From assembly GCF_933775445.1 (NCBI RefSeq), contig NC_065877.1:15686001-15750000 (forward strand): DNA of 64,000 nucleotides, read 5' to 3'. Origin of the DNA: Argentina anserina. Its lineage: Eukaryota; Streptophyta; Magnoliopsida; Rosales; Rosaceae. The notes below the pieces were generated by a model, which was given only the letters and a program-made list of their open reading frames with translations, was not told the origin of the DNA and made no database searches. Of the stretch, positions 43,520-56,990 are shown in pieces; position 1 is the stretch's first letter; each line of letters starts with the position of its first letter. The position numbers and the translations under genes were made by a program.

Positions 43520-46393
43520 ATGGCTGTGGGGAAGGAAGATATTCTGAAACCCCGTATGGACAAGAGGGAGTACAGGAGGATCGTCCTCCCTAACTCCCTT
43601 GAAGTCCTCCTCATCAGCGATCCTAATACTGACAAGGCAAAACACTCTTGTTTCCCTCTTTAATTTTTATCCATAACTTTTCAATCTCATATTTGGGTTT
43701 TTCATATGTTTTATCCATCAAAAGGCTGAACCTATTTCTGTATTTCCCAGTGTGCTGCTTCCATGGATGTCAGTGTTGGTTCTTTCAGTGACCCTGATGG
43801 CTTGGAGGGCCTTGCGCATTTCCTTGGTATAACTGTTGCTTTGGTTTTATTGATGTTCTTCTGTATTTGGGTGTTTATTGCATTGTCAGTTGCTATGTTC
43901 TGCTCTCTTTTGTGTAAAAGAATTCATTCCTGGCAAACGGTGTTGGTGTCTTTTATCACTTTTACTTCTGGTGTCTTTGGTAGACAGAGGTTTTAATTTA
44001 TCATGTTCAGTCATATGTTAGTGAGATACAATGCATAAGCCGTTTTCCGAATTAAGCAAGTGTTTTCTTGCAGAGCATATGCTGTTTTATGCTAGTGAGA
44101 AGTACCCTTTGGAGGATAGTTACATGAAGTACATCACCGAGGTAATTTACTTGCCCCTGCAGAGCAATTGAGCCTTATATAAAATCTCAACGCGAAGCTC
44201 CAGCAGCATTTAGTTTGCTGTTTTAGTCTCACTAATTTTTTTTAATCATTCTTCTCCACTTTATGTTACTGCTGTCGGACAATGGAGAAAGCCATGGAAG
44301 TTATAAAATAGAAGAGCTAAGGAAATAAAAAGGCCTGCACTAAGAAATTCTTGCAATTATACAGCGCATGCTGCATGGTCAAATGGCAATATTATGAAAA
44401 ATCTTCTAACTCAGAATAGTCATGTCCTTATTGACGTACTGTACAGTCTGTACTTATTAACTGGAACATAGATATAGATGAACTATAAATTGTCATAATC
44501 TTTTCAGATATATACTTTGTTCAACTGTTCACTTATCAACCTCCCCCGGGGCGATTCTCCAGTCTGAGTGTTACAACTGAGTAATATATTTGATCATCTA
44601 TTTTGGCAGTGGTTTTATTTTTGGACTTACTGGGAGAATCCATCTATTATGTTTGATTGCGGTGCATATACTGTTATCCTGTCATTTTGCTAACTTGTCA
44701 GCCTAAACCACATATGTTGTTTCGACTTCGTGAATGGCTAATATTCTTAATGCACAGCATGGAGGAAGAACAAATGCTTTCACAGCTTCTGAACACACCA
44801 ACTATCATTTTGACACTAATCCCGATGGTTTTGAGGAGGCTCTGGACAGGTAGATTCTGCTTTTCTTTTTATCAAAAACTGTTTTTTTTTCATTTTGGAA
44901 TTAAAAAAATATAATTTTTGTGCTTTTGTCTGTTTGACTTTCCAGGTTTGCTCAGTTCTTCATTAAACCGTTGATGTCAGCTGATGCTACAACGAGGGAA
45001 ATTAAAGCTGTTGATTCAGGTTAGTATTGCGAGGCAGAAGCTAGTATTTTTTGCCTTATTGGCTAGATAGGGATAATAACACTAGGAAGCAAAGAACTCA
45101 ACAAGAAACAATCAAAAAACATAAAGATTTAAGCTGTAGACTTAGGCAGGATGATCTATTTGAGTTCTGTTCTAAATATCCCACAGAAGCTCCATTTTTC
45201 TGTTAGAAATGATCGAAACAAGAAGCTGATTACAAAGATTCCGAAGACACCTATATATACTTTTTGACAACCGTAAGGGTATTCCTTATGAAAGCAGAAA
45301 AAAATGATAATAAATACCCAACAACAGCAGGGATATGTAAAGACCAAAGCAGCAATGAATTGACAATAAACTCCTATTTTAATTTTGTAGCCTGTTGGAT
45401 GCTGTGCATCAGTGAGCTATCTTTTTTTGATATTGAAACTTATAATTAGAGTAAGTGGCTGCAGTATGAGTTAATAAAAAAAACTTTTAATGACTGATCT
45501 GTGTTTGATGTTACAGAAAATCAGAAAAATCTGTTGTCTGATGGGTGGAGAATGAACCAGGTATTGAGTTTCAGCTTTGGAGCTCACATACTCCCTCTCT
45601 CTCTCCCTCTCTCTCCCTCTCACGCACTGAATGTGTATTTGAAATATATCCAAAAATTATCATGATTTTATGAATTTAGTCCAGTTTTCATGTTTAAATT
45701 GATACTGGCCATTTTTACCAATATTCCCGTTACTATAAGTTTGTTAGCTTCCTTTTCAAAAAAAAAAAGTTTGATAGTCTATTCACGGTAAACATTTGAT
45801 TTTCTAAATTTTTTTAATTAAGTTTGCGGTGTCTTCCAAGTTCTAATTCTGTAAGTGTTCATCAATTAGATATCCATGGACTATCATGGACTTTACTGGC
45901 ATGTGCAGGCGATGGTGTTCTAGTTCTGTTCTTTTCTGTCTTTTTAATCACAAGTTTGATGTTCTAATGCCAAATGAACCATGTAAGAATAGTAGGTTCA
46001 AATTAGCATCATGGGATTTATCTTGGTTCATCTTTATTATTGTAACTGTTTACCGCTAGTGTGTCTAGCTGGCTGTATAACTAGTCTTGATGAAAAAAGC
46101 ATGTAGTTAAATTGACCTTGGAGCATGTAACTAATATATATCTGGAATGTGGACATGCCAGCACATTGATATTTAGATTGACTATGAGTGGCAACGCCAT
46201 CTCCCTTCAAGATTTCAGTAATTAACTCAACACTTCCAAGAAAAATATAGGACATATTTACTTCATCGTGACTTTTGAAGTTCACAGTGCAAGAATGCTA
46301 CCTAGATGTTTAATTAGCATGATTGCTATGGCATTAATACTTCCAGAAATGCTTTGAATACAAATTCTTTGAGACGATTAGAGAAACACCTTT

Positions 46394-46438
<45 letters not shown>

Positions 46439-49400
46439 TACACACACACACATACACACACATACAAGTAGTAGGTAATTGAGCAGTTGTAGCTATTTTC
46501 TGAAACAGTTTGGCTAAATAAGTAAAGAACTACACTTGTTCTTACAGATTACAGTAAACAACCAGTATCTACTTTGAAGTGAAATAGACCATTTGGCTTC
46601 TCTCGTATGTATTCTAGCAGTCTTTCCATATCTTTAACACATGTGTAACACTTTTCATATGCATTTAATGTCTCTTTACAGCTTCAGAAGCATCTAAGTG
46701 CAGTGGATCATCCTTACCATAAATTTAGTACAGGTACTTTGATTATAACAATTTTGTTGTTGTTGAACTTGAATTTCTTCTTTAGTCATGATAAGCTGTG
46801 TTTAATTTAAATTGGACCCCTTTACAAGAACTCTTAGTAGCTGGCTGCTGCTGACTGAAAATTTTTCCTATGTTTTGTTGATTTATGAAGTTATATGTAC
46901 TATTCCTATAAGAAATGTCAACATTTCTCATGTGCCTTATGAGTCAGGCAATTGGGATACCTTGGAGGTTCGACCGAAAGCAAAGGGATTAGACACCAGG
47001 CATGAGCTTATTAAATTCTATGAAGAATACTATTCAGCGAACCTCATGCATCTGGTTATATATGGAAAAGGTTTCTAGCTATGTTCAACTATAACAATTG
47101 GACTCAGTAACCATATAATCAAGCTGTAATGTTGACATCTTGCCATTGTGGACGTTTTCAGAAAAGCTAGATAAAATCCAAGGCCTTGTAGAGGACAAGT
47201 TTAAAGAAGTTCAAAATATCGACCGAAATTGCCTCCGTTTTGCTGGTGAGCCTTGCCCATCAGAACATCTGGAGGTACATGGTTCCCCTGAATATTTATG
47301 CTGAGTTGAAAGGTTGCTTTGTTACACTTTCCAAAACAATTAGCAGATTAGATAATTTGGACTAAAAACAGAACAGTAGGTTAATGCTTAATACAAGGCT
47401 TATACTGAATGCATAATTTTTGCACTTCTGTGTTTTTATCAGATTCTTGTGAGAACGGTCCCGATTAAAGAGGGTCATAAATTGAGACTTGCATGGCCTA
47501 TAACTCCAGAAATTCACCACTACAAGGAAGTGCCATGTAGGTATCTTGGTCATCTTATTGGCCATGAAGGAGAAGGATCTTTATATTACATCTTGAAAAC
47601 ATTGGGTGAGTTTTGCATATCTGTTACAGGGTTATGCATTTCAGAAACCTTTTAAACTCATTTATGTGTAACTAGTTTTCATTGACACACCTTTATAGAC
47701 TTCTGATAAGTGTCTGTGTTTGTGTGTTTTCAAATTTCTCTTACATTATTACAAGAGTCATTATGAGTGAAATGTAACTTAAAAGTGAACAAAGGTCATA
47801 AAACTTTAAAGTCTTTCAATATCAGCTTGTTTTCATATAAGCAGAGATATTATCGGAGTTATGTGTGTGAGATTATCATCTTTTAGACAGTTTACACCAC
47901 ACTTTTTACACTATAATTTACTATCCACATTGCATGTTTTTTTTTGTTAGTGTCTTCAATTGTCTTTTTGTGAAGACAAAATATGGGAATGAATTTCATT
48001 CTTAAAGGGAAAAGGAGTGGATTGCAAATCTGGGTGTGGGATCTTCATGCTCCTTGTGCAGTTCTGTTTGTCTACCTCAGATCTCCTTCTTGTACTCTTG
48101 TAGTGGAATACAGAAAAAATGATCAGATTTTACAGTTCTGGAAGAAACTTTAAAGCTAGCCCCAGTACTTGAATGAAGTAGATTTGGTTTTACCGTACAA
48201 GCAGAGGTGTATATTCAGAGGGTGAATTTTTTTTACAAGCGGTGTTATGTCTAGATACTGTCTCTCTCTTTTCTCTCTTCGGACGTAATATTTCTTATTA
48301 TTGTTCGTTTCTCAACTTTTGTGAGTTGAAAACCATTTTGAAATTCTGAGTGGAAATAGTCAAGTTCTGTGATAGTGTGCATGACTGTAAACATACTTCA
48401 GCGAAAGTTCTCATTTTAATATAACAACATGCTTGGCTAAATTCTTAGTAAATTAGGATAAAAGGAAAGCTACTTGGTGAAAGTTAACTTCAATTATTAT
48501 CATTATTGCAGGATGGGCAACAGGTTTGTCTGCTGGTGAATCAGATTCTACTCTGGACTTTGCTTTCTTTAAAGTAAATATTGATCTCACCAATGCGGGT
48601 CATGGTCAGTTGATCTCTTACTTCTTGCTAATTCATTGATTATTATGACTAGTAGTACCAGAGCAAATCACGATTGCATAGGTTTGACTTGGAACTCTAA
48701 AATCAAAAGTGGCCATTATGGTGCCTCCATTCTTGAGTCTGTTACTTCCTTATTTTTGTCGTCAAAAGGAAATTAATTTTTCTGCCAAAGTTGTTAAATC
48801 AATTTTAAAAGACTTGAATGGTCGCTCTCTTGTTTTTGAATTGTCTGATATCGAAGTGGATTGGAAAATTAGGTCCTCTCTTGTTCCTGTGGCGTTGAGT
48901 GAGGTATTTGAAGAACACGTTTTCTTGAGTAAGGGGTGGCATATTTGGATTGAAGCATGTGCTTAGTATAATTGAGTAATATATTCCTTTAGTGGCTCAA
49001 TTGTCCATTAATTTCACACCTCGTGTTTTTATCATGTTCTAAAAACTAGGTTTTATAATTTTAAACTATATTGAAGGTGATATATTGGTTGCACACAATG
49101 AAATTGTTTGGAATTGAAAGAAAACTCAATCCTTGCAACTGGCACATCCATGGCTGAACCCATGGTTTTAGTTTTTGTAACCTTTCAGGTAAATCCCTAA
49201 AAAAAATCGTTCAGGTAAATTCGATTTACTGCTTGTAGTATTTATTAAGGCTTTGAAGTTGGTTTACAGTCCAAACCAATGCAACTCGACATTTTTGGCT
49301 GAACTGACTTTGGGTCACTATTATTATCATCAATTGTTTTGTTCTATTGCTTGGATTTCAAAAATATTCCTATCCTTAAATATTCAAAGGACCACAAGCT

Positions 49401-52400
49401 ATACATTTAGTAGTTAAAATTGGGTTTGAGATAATTTATAATCAATTGGTGGAGTGATGGCTAATGCTTAGATGGCTTTTATGCCAGATCACTTGTTTGA
49501 TGTCTGCAGTTAACAAAATGTATGATTCTGTTTTCCCAAAAAAAGAACTGGGTTTAACGTGGTTAATCTGAGCCAGAGGTTATGTTCTGTATATAAAAAA
49601 AACTTTGCAAAATCCAATTCAGGAAGAAAAACTGTAAGAGATGTATAATTTGGCAAACATACCCCTTTAAGTGATGGCATCCCTACAGTGCTGAATGGAA
49701 CTACCTTGATGATGCCTGTTGAATTTTTGGATACCAATTTGATCAATCTTGAAGTCGCCAATCTGTCCGATCAGAATTTGTTGAGGAACTAAGTGCTAAC
49801 AATCTTTTTTCGTTTTTCTGTACTCTTAAGTTTTATAGTCTACGGAGCTTCTATTTACAAGTTCTATAGGGCTTGGGTTACTCGTCTGAGCTTTTCAATT
49901 TTGTGATTGGCATTATTCAAAGCCTGGAGTATAATTTCTAGATTATAATTACCCTTGTGGCTACAATGCAGAGCACATGCAAGATATAGTAGGCTTGCTT
50001 TTCAAATACATATCCCTTTTACAGCAGTCAGGTGTCTGCAAATGGATTTTTGATGAGGTAGACACCCGTCTCAACTTTTATTAAAATTGAGTGTAGCATC
50101 TATTTATGTTAGAACCACCGATGCATGGGTATAATTATATGGCATCGTATTCAATATTTATTCCTGGTTGTTCAATCCTCGATCAATGCGTCGTCCGTAA
50201 AGAAGAATGAACTGTAAAGATGATAATGAGAGTTCTAGTTATGTATGCCATTTTACTTAATGACTATGTGTCCTTCTCCAAAGCAAACCACACGAATCTC
50301 TTAGGATTAATCTCTACATCAGTTGCCACAAATATGGCTCAAAGATGTAAAGACAGCCTCCATCGCCATTTCCCTAATTGTAATAATGACTTATAGTGAT
50401 ATTATAAAAGAATTTTAAGATGATTCATTGAATGACTAAATTGCTTCATTTGGATGGTGAGAGCAGTTAAATATCCAAATATCCCAAACTATGAGAGGTA
50501 GTTATGTTGTCTTCTATTGATTGTTTGGCTATTATGGCTTTATATGCTTTCTAAGTACGAAGTCATGTCTCATTTTATGTTTGTGAATGACTGTTCATCT
50601 CACTTGAACAAATGCAAGTTAACGAGGATGAATGAATGTTATCTTATTTTTTTTGACAACACTGAAAGCATGAGTATCACTAAGTTATTATCATTTGGTT
50701 TGATGTGTCAACTTTCTCTCTATATTGTTGCATCACCATGTTCTCATTACTGCAGTTTGATTTGCTCTCTAAATTATAGTTTTTTGTTAATCATATTCAA
50801 GTATGGAGATCATGTCTTTGATTTTTTAATGAGCCTTGACATGAATTTATGTTTTCTGAAGCTATCCGCTGTTTGCGAGACACAGTTTCATTATCAGGAC
50901 AAAATTCAGCCTATTAACTACGTGGTCGATATTTCATGTAATATGCAGGTAGGCTGTCTAACGTTCACTTTCCTGGTTCACAATTAGACTCCCGTACATA
51001 TATTTTTGTTCTTGACAATCTAGAGACTATTATTACTTGTATGTCTCAAGGTTTTTACAGTTCCTTTAAGGAGGCTATCTGTATGGGTGATGGTATGTAG
51101 TTACCCCTACATTTGAGGCCATGATTGAATCTCCGTACCCAATATTCTTGAAAAGAACGCATCCCATATGAAGCAATAACATAGGCGGCACTGCCAATTA
51201 TGAATAGGAGATCAAACTTACCAAACTCTTCAAGCCAACGTAATTTATGTCCAATACAGAACCATCGACTGTTCAAATAGCCAGCCACTGAACACTTTAG
51301 AGAGTGTTCAATAGCCAATCACCCAACATGTATAACTTCTAGCTTAGAAGGGTATGGTGGGAAAAGTTGGGCTCTAGTAGGTGCATTTGGGTTTTTCTTA
51401 TAATTTGCGATTGTAGAACTGAACATCCTTTTTTTTTTTGAATAAAAACTTTACATCCTTATTGCTCATATAAAATGACAAATTGTATCATTTCACAGAA
51501 ATATTCCCCTAAAGACTGGCTGGTACGATCATCATTGCCTTCTAACTTCAGTCCAGATATTATACAAATGGTGCTGAACAAGCTGTCCCCAAACAGTGTC
51601 CGGTAAGTCTGACGTTGGATTCTTTAGGGGTTTAAGGTGAATGTTTGAATTGTCCTGGATGCTGCATATACAGTGTGCTAAAGTTTGCATCTTCTGGATA
51701 TATTATTGCTGAGTAAAGTTAATTAAAGAAAATGGTTTGTTAAAGTGCTTAATCTCTGGATATCTAGGATTTGATAATCAGGTATCAACCCTTACTAAAG
51801 ACTTGTCTTGTTTTAGTACAAATTAGTTTTCTTTCATGTATATGCAATTGATCATCCTCTTATTGTGTTAGAGATTGTTATTGGTATTTGATTATCTTAT
51901 CGATACTGTTATGAGATTAAACTGTGATAAGAAGTTTGCTTATATCCCCAATTTCTATAGAATCTTCTGGGAGTCGAAGAAATTTGAAGGTGATACAAAC
52001 ATGGTCGAGCCATGGTATGGAACTGCGTACTGCGTGGAGAGAATTACGAGCTCTATGATTCAGGTTTGTTAGGGAATCCTACTTAAGTGACTGTAGTAGC
52101 ACAAGGGCATGAATCCTTTTGTTTTTTGGAGGTCATGCCAGTCATGTTGAAGGAGGAAAGGATAGTAATTTGCTAATCTTGAAGTTGTGTATTTGATTGC
52201 AGGAATGGATATCATCCTCCCCAAATGAGAATTTACACCTACCAGCACGTAATGTGTTCATCCCCACCGACTTGTCTCTTAAGAATGAGAATGAGAAGGT
52301 GAGGTGAATAGTGACAAAATATGACTCGAACTAATGGGTTCAGATTGTTTGCTTGTTTTTTTTTCTCTCCAAGTTGTTTCTCTTACGCAAATAAAAAATA

Positions 52401-55400
52401 ATTACATTAATCTTTGTTATTTTATTGTCTTTTAACCAGGTCAAATGTCCAGTTCTGTTAAGAAAGTCACCATGTACAGCACTATGGTACAAGTCTGATA
52501 CAATGTTTTTTACTCCTAAAGCATACGTCAAGATTCATTTCAATTGTCCACATGCAAGCACCTCCCCTGAAGCAGAAGTCCTGACTAGTATTTTTACTCA
52601 CATGTTAATGGATTACTTGAATGACTATGGTAAGAGGTGTAATTGCTATCATGTATAATAATTTTAATCAGAATCTCCATTTAATTTCCATTGGTTTTGT
52701 GTTTGGCTTACACGGAATATGTCATATACTATGAAGTGCTAATTTATTCCTTCTTTGTCAGCTTATTATGCTGAGGTTGCTAAACTGTACTATGGAATAA
52801 ACCCCACTGAAGGTGGTTTTCAGGTATACAGCTCTTAAATTATTGTTTTGGTGTTTCTGTTGTCTATGGTTTGTTCGTATAGTGTGTTTGTTGTTGTCAT
52901 ATCAATTTCATTTATCATGTTTCCTTGTGTCCTTGTATTTGTAGGTGACTCTTGTTGGCTATAACCACAAATTGAGTATTTTACTGGAAACAGTAATGAA
53001 GAAAATTGCAAGCTTTAAAGTGAAAGCCGACAGGTTCTCTGTGATAAAGGTAAACACTCGATGCTTCTTATCTGAAATACTATAATTAAATCTTTTACAT
53101 ATTGTTTTAGCATATGGCTGAAAACTTTAAATGCTGTTACAATGTAAATAGTGATTTGTTCTGTTGTGTTATCTCTTCATGTTATCTTATGTTCTAAAGC
53201 ACTAGTAAAATTTTTATTGTATGTAGAAACATACGTCCTATGTAATATATCTTCTTTTTATTTATTTATATCTTTTTGCTAAAAAAAAATGTGTTTGGAA
53301 CTTCAGCTTTGGATGGGTGTTTTAGAGTTTCCAAGATTCATGTGCTCCTTACACTTGGAGTGGAAGTTTCTGTGATCAGGAGAGTAGCTAAGTTGGCAAT
53401 AGAGATGATCTTGTTTCTTTTTCTATTATCAAATATTCAGTTAACTATATATATAATGAAAAAGTTGACTTGAAGGATGATGCCAAATAAACTCTCTATC
53501 ACCTTTAGGGACAGGATTATCTTATATTTGAACACCTTTAAGTAACAATTTTATATTATTTTCCCTGTAAACAAGAACTTTGTGATCTAATAAATTAAAT
53601 GTGTATTGCTTAGTACCATGTCTTCTTGTTTTTTTGCTGTAGAACTTGGTATTGTTAGCTTCTGATGTTTATTGCCTGTTCTTGTGCTTGATTTTTTTAA
53701 AGAATTCTGTTAGAGTGGCTGATTTGCTAGACATATAACTTGGTAAACAGATATCGTAGCTGGTGCATATATTTGATTCTATCTAACATGTGTTATTTGT
53801 CCCATTGCTCCTCCTAGGAAATGATCACAAAGGAGTACCAGAACTTCAAATTTCAACAGCCTTATCAGCAGGCTATGAATTATTGCTCATTAATTCTACA
53901 GGACCAGACATGGCCATGGCTGGAACAACTGGAAGTTCTTCCTCATCTTGAAGTTGAAGATCTTGCTAAGTTTGTTCCAATGATGCTCTCAAGGGCCTTC
54001 GTAGAGTGTTATACAGCAGGTTCCCATAGTTTCCATTCTTCTTCTGAGCTATTCGGTTTTTAGGTCTTTATGTTCGTTTAGTTTTCATTGTTTCCTTTGT
54101 TAATTATAAAGAGATTTTGTTTTTCAGGAAACCTTCAAAGTCATGAAGCTGAGTCAATGATCCTGCACGTAGAAGATGTTTTTTTTAAGGGAGCAAACCC
54201 TATTTGCCAACCTTTATTCCCATCCCAACACTTCACAAATAGAGTCGTGAAGCTTGAAAAGGGAAAAAGTTTTATCTATCCTGTGGAAGGTCTTAATCCA
54301 AGTGATGAGAATTCTTCCCTCGTCCATTATATCCAGGTCTGTGTGGTATACTTGCTACACAAATGAATAATAATCTGTTGGAATGCTACCATTTTTCAAT
54401 CACATTCAGAGCTGCCAACAATCCCTTTTTAATTAAACAATTCCCCTGATTACTATAATCCACCTCTTCTGGATGTTTGGTTTGATCATGCAAATAGACT
54501 TTCAATCATTTATTCTGAGAACAGAGGTTATCCTCACTCCATAGTTTACACGATACATCTGTTTTATGAGTAAACTGTACACCGTTGGTGATTCTCAAAG
54601 GCGGTAGCAAGTGTTTTTTAGAAACTGTAGCAGTTCCCTAACCTGTCTTGCCATGGATTATTCATTGTTCCTATCCAAAGATAAAATACAAAGTCACCAT
54701 TCAATTATTTTGATAGGTTATGAGCTTTTTACATGTGTAGGTTCATCAAGATGATTTCATGCTGAATGTGAAACTTCAGTTGTTTGTTCTTATTGCTAAG
54801 CAACCAGCTTTCCACCAGCTTAGATCTGTTGAGCAACTTGGTTACATAACTGCCCTTTTAAATAGGTATGACAGAAATTCAAATTCGTGATTTCCAAGTT
54901 CATGCCATCTGCCTTTTCATCTCTCTTTTTTATGTAGCTTTGTTTTTCTGATGTAGGAATGATAGCGGCATACTTGGACTGCAGTTTATTATACAATCCA
55001 CAGTGAAGGTATATGGCATGCTCATTCCCTCTTAGATTTTTTTTAAGAGAAATAAAATTACATTTACCTTCTTAGATATGAATTGTTTCCTTAATTTCAT
55101 TATACCAAGTACGTTATGGTACTCTTAACAGGGTCCGGGACATATTGATTTGAGAGTGGAGGAGTTTCTCAAGACGTTTGAGAGTAAGATTTATGAGATG
55201 ACAACTGATGAATTCAAGGTGCAGTTAACTAGGATCCGTTATTTATTTCTTCATCAGATATGACTAGATTATGTAAATCTTCAAATGATTATGGACTTAC
55301 TGTTCTGAAGTCCATTAAGCTTTCTAACATATTTTAAGAAAGAGGGAGTAATGGTAAATCCTTGTTCCATGCCATCATATGAGGCAATCGAACTAATGAC

Positions 55401-56656
55401 AATCAAGTTGGTTAGCAAACTGAATAAAAGTTGGCTTTTTGAGGCTTAAAAGGCTAGGTCTCTTTGAACTTTCCTAATGCTCTTCTGCACAGGAAGAAGG
55501 CATAATGTATCTAAGGGCCTAAACTAGACATCCTTTGTGTTTTGTTCTTTGAATGATATAACTTGTGTTTGCGACTTTAAAAGTCTTTTTTTCAGAGTAA
55601 TTGACTGGTGAATTGTTTGTTATGTAGAGCAATGTAAATACGTTGATTGATATGAAGCTTGAGAAGCACAAGAACTTGAGGGAAGAAGCTAGATTTTATT
55701 GGAGAGAGATTTCTGATGGGACCCTCAAGTTTGATCGTAAAGAAGCAGAGGTATGGACATCAATCTATTTATTCTGCATCTCATTTGAAAAAAAAAATCT
55801 AGCTAGTATAATGCAAGGTAATCAATTCATCTAATACTATTTCCTCATTTGGGCATTAATCCATGTGAAGTTTCACATTCTATGTCATCGCCAAGTGAGA
55901 GACAAAGACCATCATAAACACTAGTGCTTATGATACTTCTCTGATTGGATGGGTGTGTATATTAGTTGTAGTGTTATGGTGTTAAATTTGCATATGCATC
56001 AGTTCAAACATTGTTGTCAAATGTTCTGGTGAAACTATCAATGATGGCACGGTCCGTAACTCCGTAAGTCCTCCTACCTTCTGTGTCTTTGTGATCAAAA
56101 ATCTTTCACCATGCTGCCATGTATACTAGGAAATTCTAAAACTCGCACAGACATCGCACCTTTTGAAGCTGACACAATTTCTTAGTTTTTATTTTTATTT
56201 TTTGGAAAACGTTTTGCAGTCAAATTTCTATTTTTCTGGAAACATTAGTTGCGGTGAAAGCAACAAAACCTTACTCCTAGAAACAAAACCTTTGGTTATA
56301 GTTTTGATCCCAATGGAAACAGTAGAATTCTGGATATAGAATTGTGACTATTGGTAATTTGCAAATGAAAACAAGATCACTGATTTTATGGTGGCATTGA
56401 ACAGATTGCAGCTCTGAGGCAGCTTACACAACAAGAGTTGATTAATTTTTTCAATGAGCATATTAAAGTTGGGGCACCTCAAAAGAGGTCATTGAGTGTA
56501 CGAGTATATGGGAATCCCCATTCTTCCGAGTATACATCTGACAAAAGCTCCCAAGTGCAACCTTGCACTGTCAATATCGATGATATATTTACTTTCAGAA
56601 GGTCACAACCTCTTTATGGTTCCTTCAAGGGAAACTTGGGTAATCTGAAGTTGTAG
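43520..56656 (+). CDS. Insulin-degrading-enzyme-like M16 zinc metallopeptidase (peroxisomal-type)
   Basis: The 26 exons join in phase to 965 codons: 43520-43636, 43751-43826, 44074-44141, 44758-44849, 44946-45019, 45517-45560, 46682-46733, 46948-47070, 47162-47274, 47443-47605, 48512-48604, 49972-50057, 50862-50948, 51499-51602, 51961-52063, 52203-52298, 52440-52629, 52762-52823, 52945-53049, 53818-54019, 54128-54336, 54741-54865, 54957-55008, 55132-55218, 55628-55750, 56405-56656. The inverted zinc motif HFLEH is at residues 62-66 (E65 catalytic) and the third ligand E143 lies in AVDSEN, the spacing of human IDE. R781 and Y788 in RSVEQLGY match IDE substrate-binding residues. Four M16 domains form a chamber that degrades short peptides. 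Length fits Arabidopsis PXM16 (At2g41790, about 970). The first intron is GC-AG and the C-terminus is LKL, not a standard PTS1. The gene appears intact. Confidence 0.93.
43637..43750 (+). other. Intron 1 of the M16 protease, GC-AG type
   Basis: Exon 1 ends GACAAG and the intron begins GCAAAA. The acceptor is TTTCCCAG at 43743-43750. The join gives SDPNTDK|CAASMDVSV, exactly as in homologues. No GT lies where it could serve the same phase. Confidence 0.85.
46396..46466. repeat. Compound (CT)n(CA)n microsatellite in intron 6
   Basis: About 11 CT units run into about 20 CA units with two or three TA interruptions, within the M16 protease gene between exons 6 and 7. Confidence 0.95.
48605..49971 (+). 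other. Longest intron (intron 11) of the M16 protease
   Basis: 1.37 kb. It holds an 85-codon open frame (48709-48966, MAIMVPPFLSLLLPYF...) with no recognised domain and no splice-compatible role. It may be part of an inserted element or chance. Confidence 0.5.
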
Positions 56657-56990
56657 ACGATTTGGAATATAGTTTCTGCATTACGATTGGTATATCTTCA
56701 AGTTGGACCATATTTTCTGAGAAAACCGAAGATTGTAGACAGCTGCAGCAGCAAGACGGCTTAGTCAATGATGATGACGGAAGAGTTCAGATGATTGTTA
56801 CTGACAAACATTGCCCCCGAACCATTAATTATTGGAATTTTTATCATAGAAAATATGATGTTGCCTCATTCAACAATGCTTTATACTTTGGATTCTCAAA
56901 AAAAAAAAAAACATCTTTGTATTCTATGTTGAGCCACCAATAAATTTGTTCTGCAATATCCTCAAATAAGAGAGAATCAATAAATAATTG
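56657..56990 (+). other. 3' UTR of the M16 protease with poly(A) signals
   Basis: Follows the TAG at 56654-56656. AATAAA occurs at 56939-56944 and 56979-56984, suitable distances for a 3' UTR of about 300-350 bp. The actual cleavage site is not visible. Confidence 0.5.

Noticed and set aside
48709..48966. 85-codon frame in intron 11 as a nested gene
   Set aside because: No homology is recognised, no promoter, and composition resembles the surrounding intron.
50517..50987. 156-codon frame in the M16 protease gene
   Set aside because: It is intron 12 read through into exon 13. Only 50862-50948 is coding.
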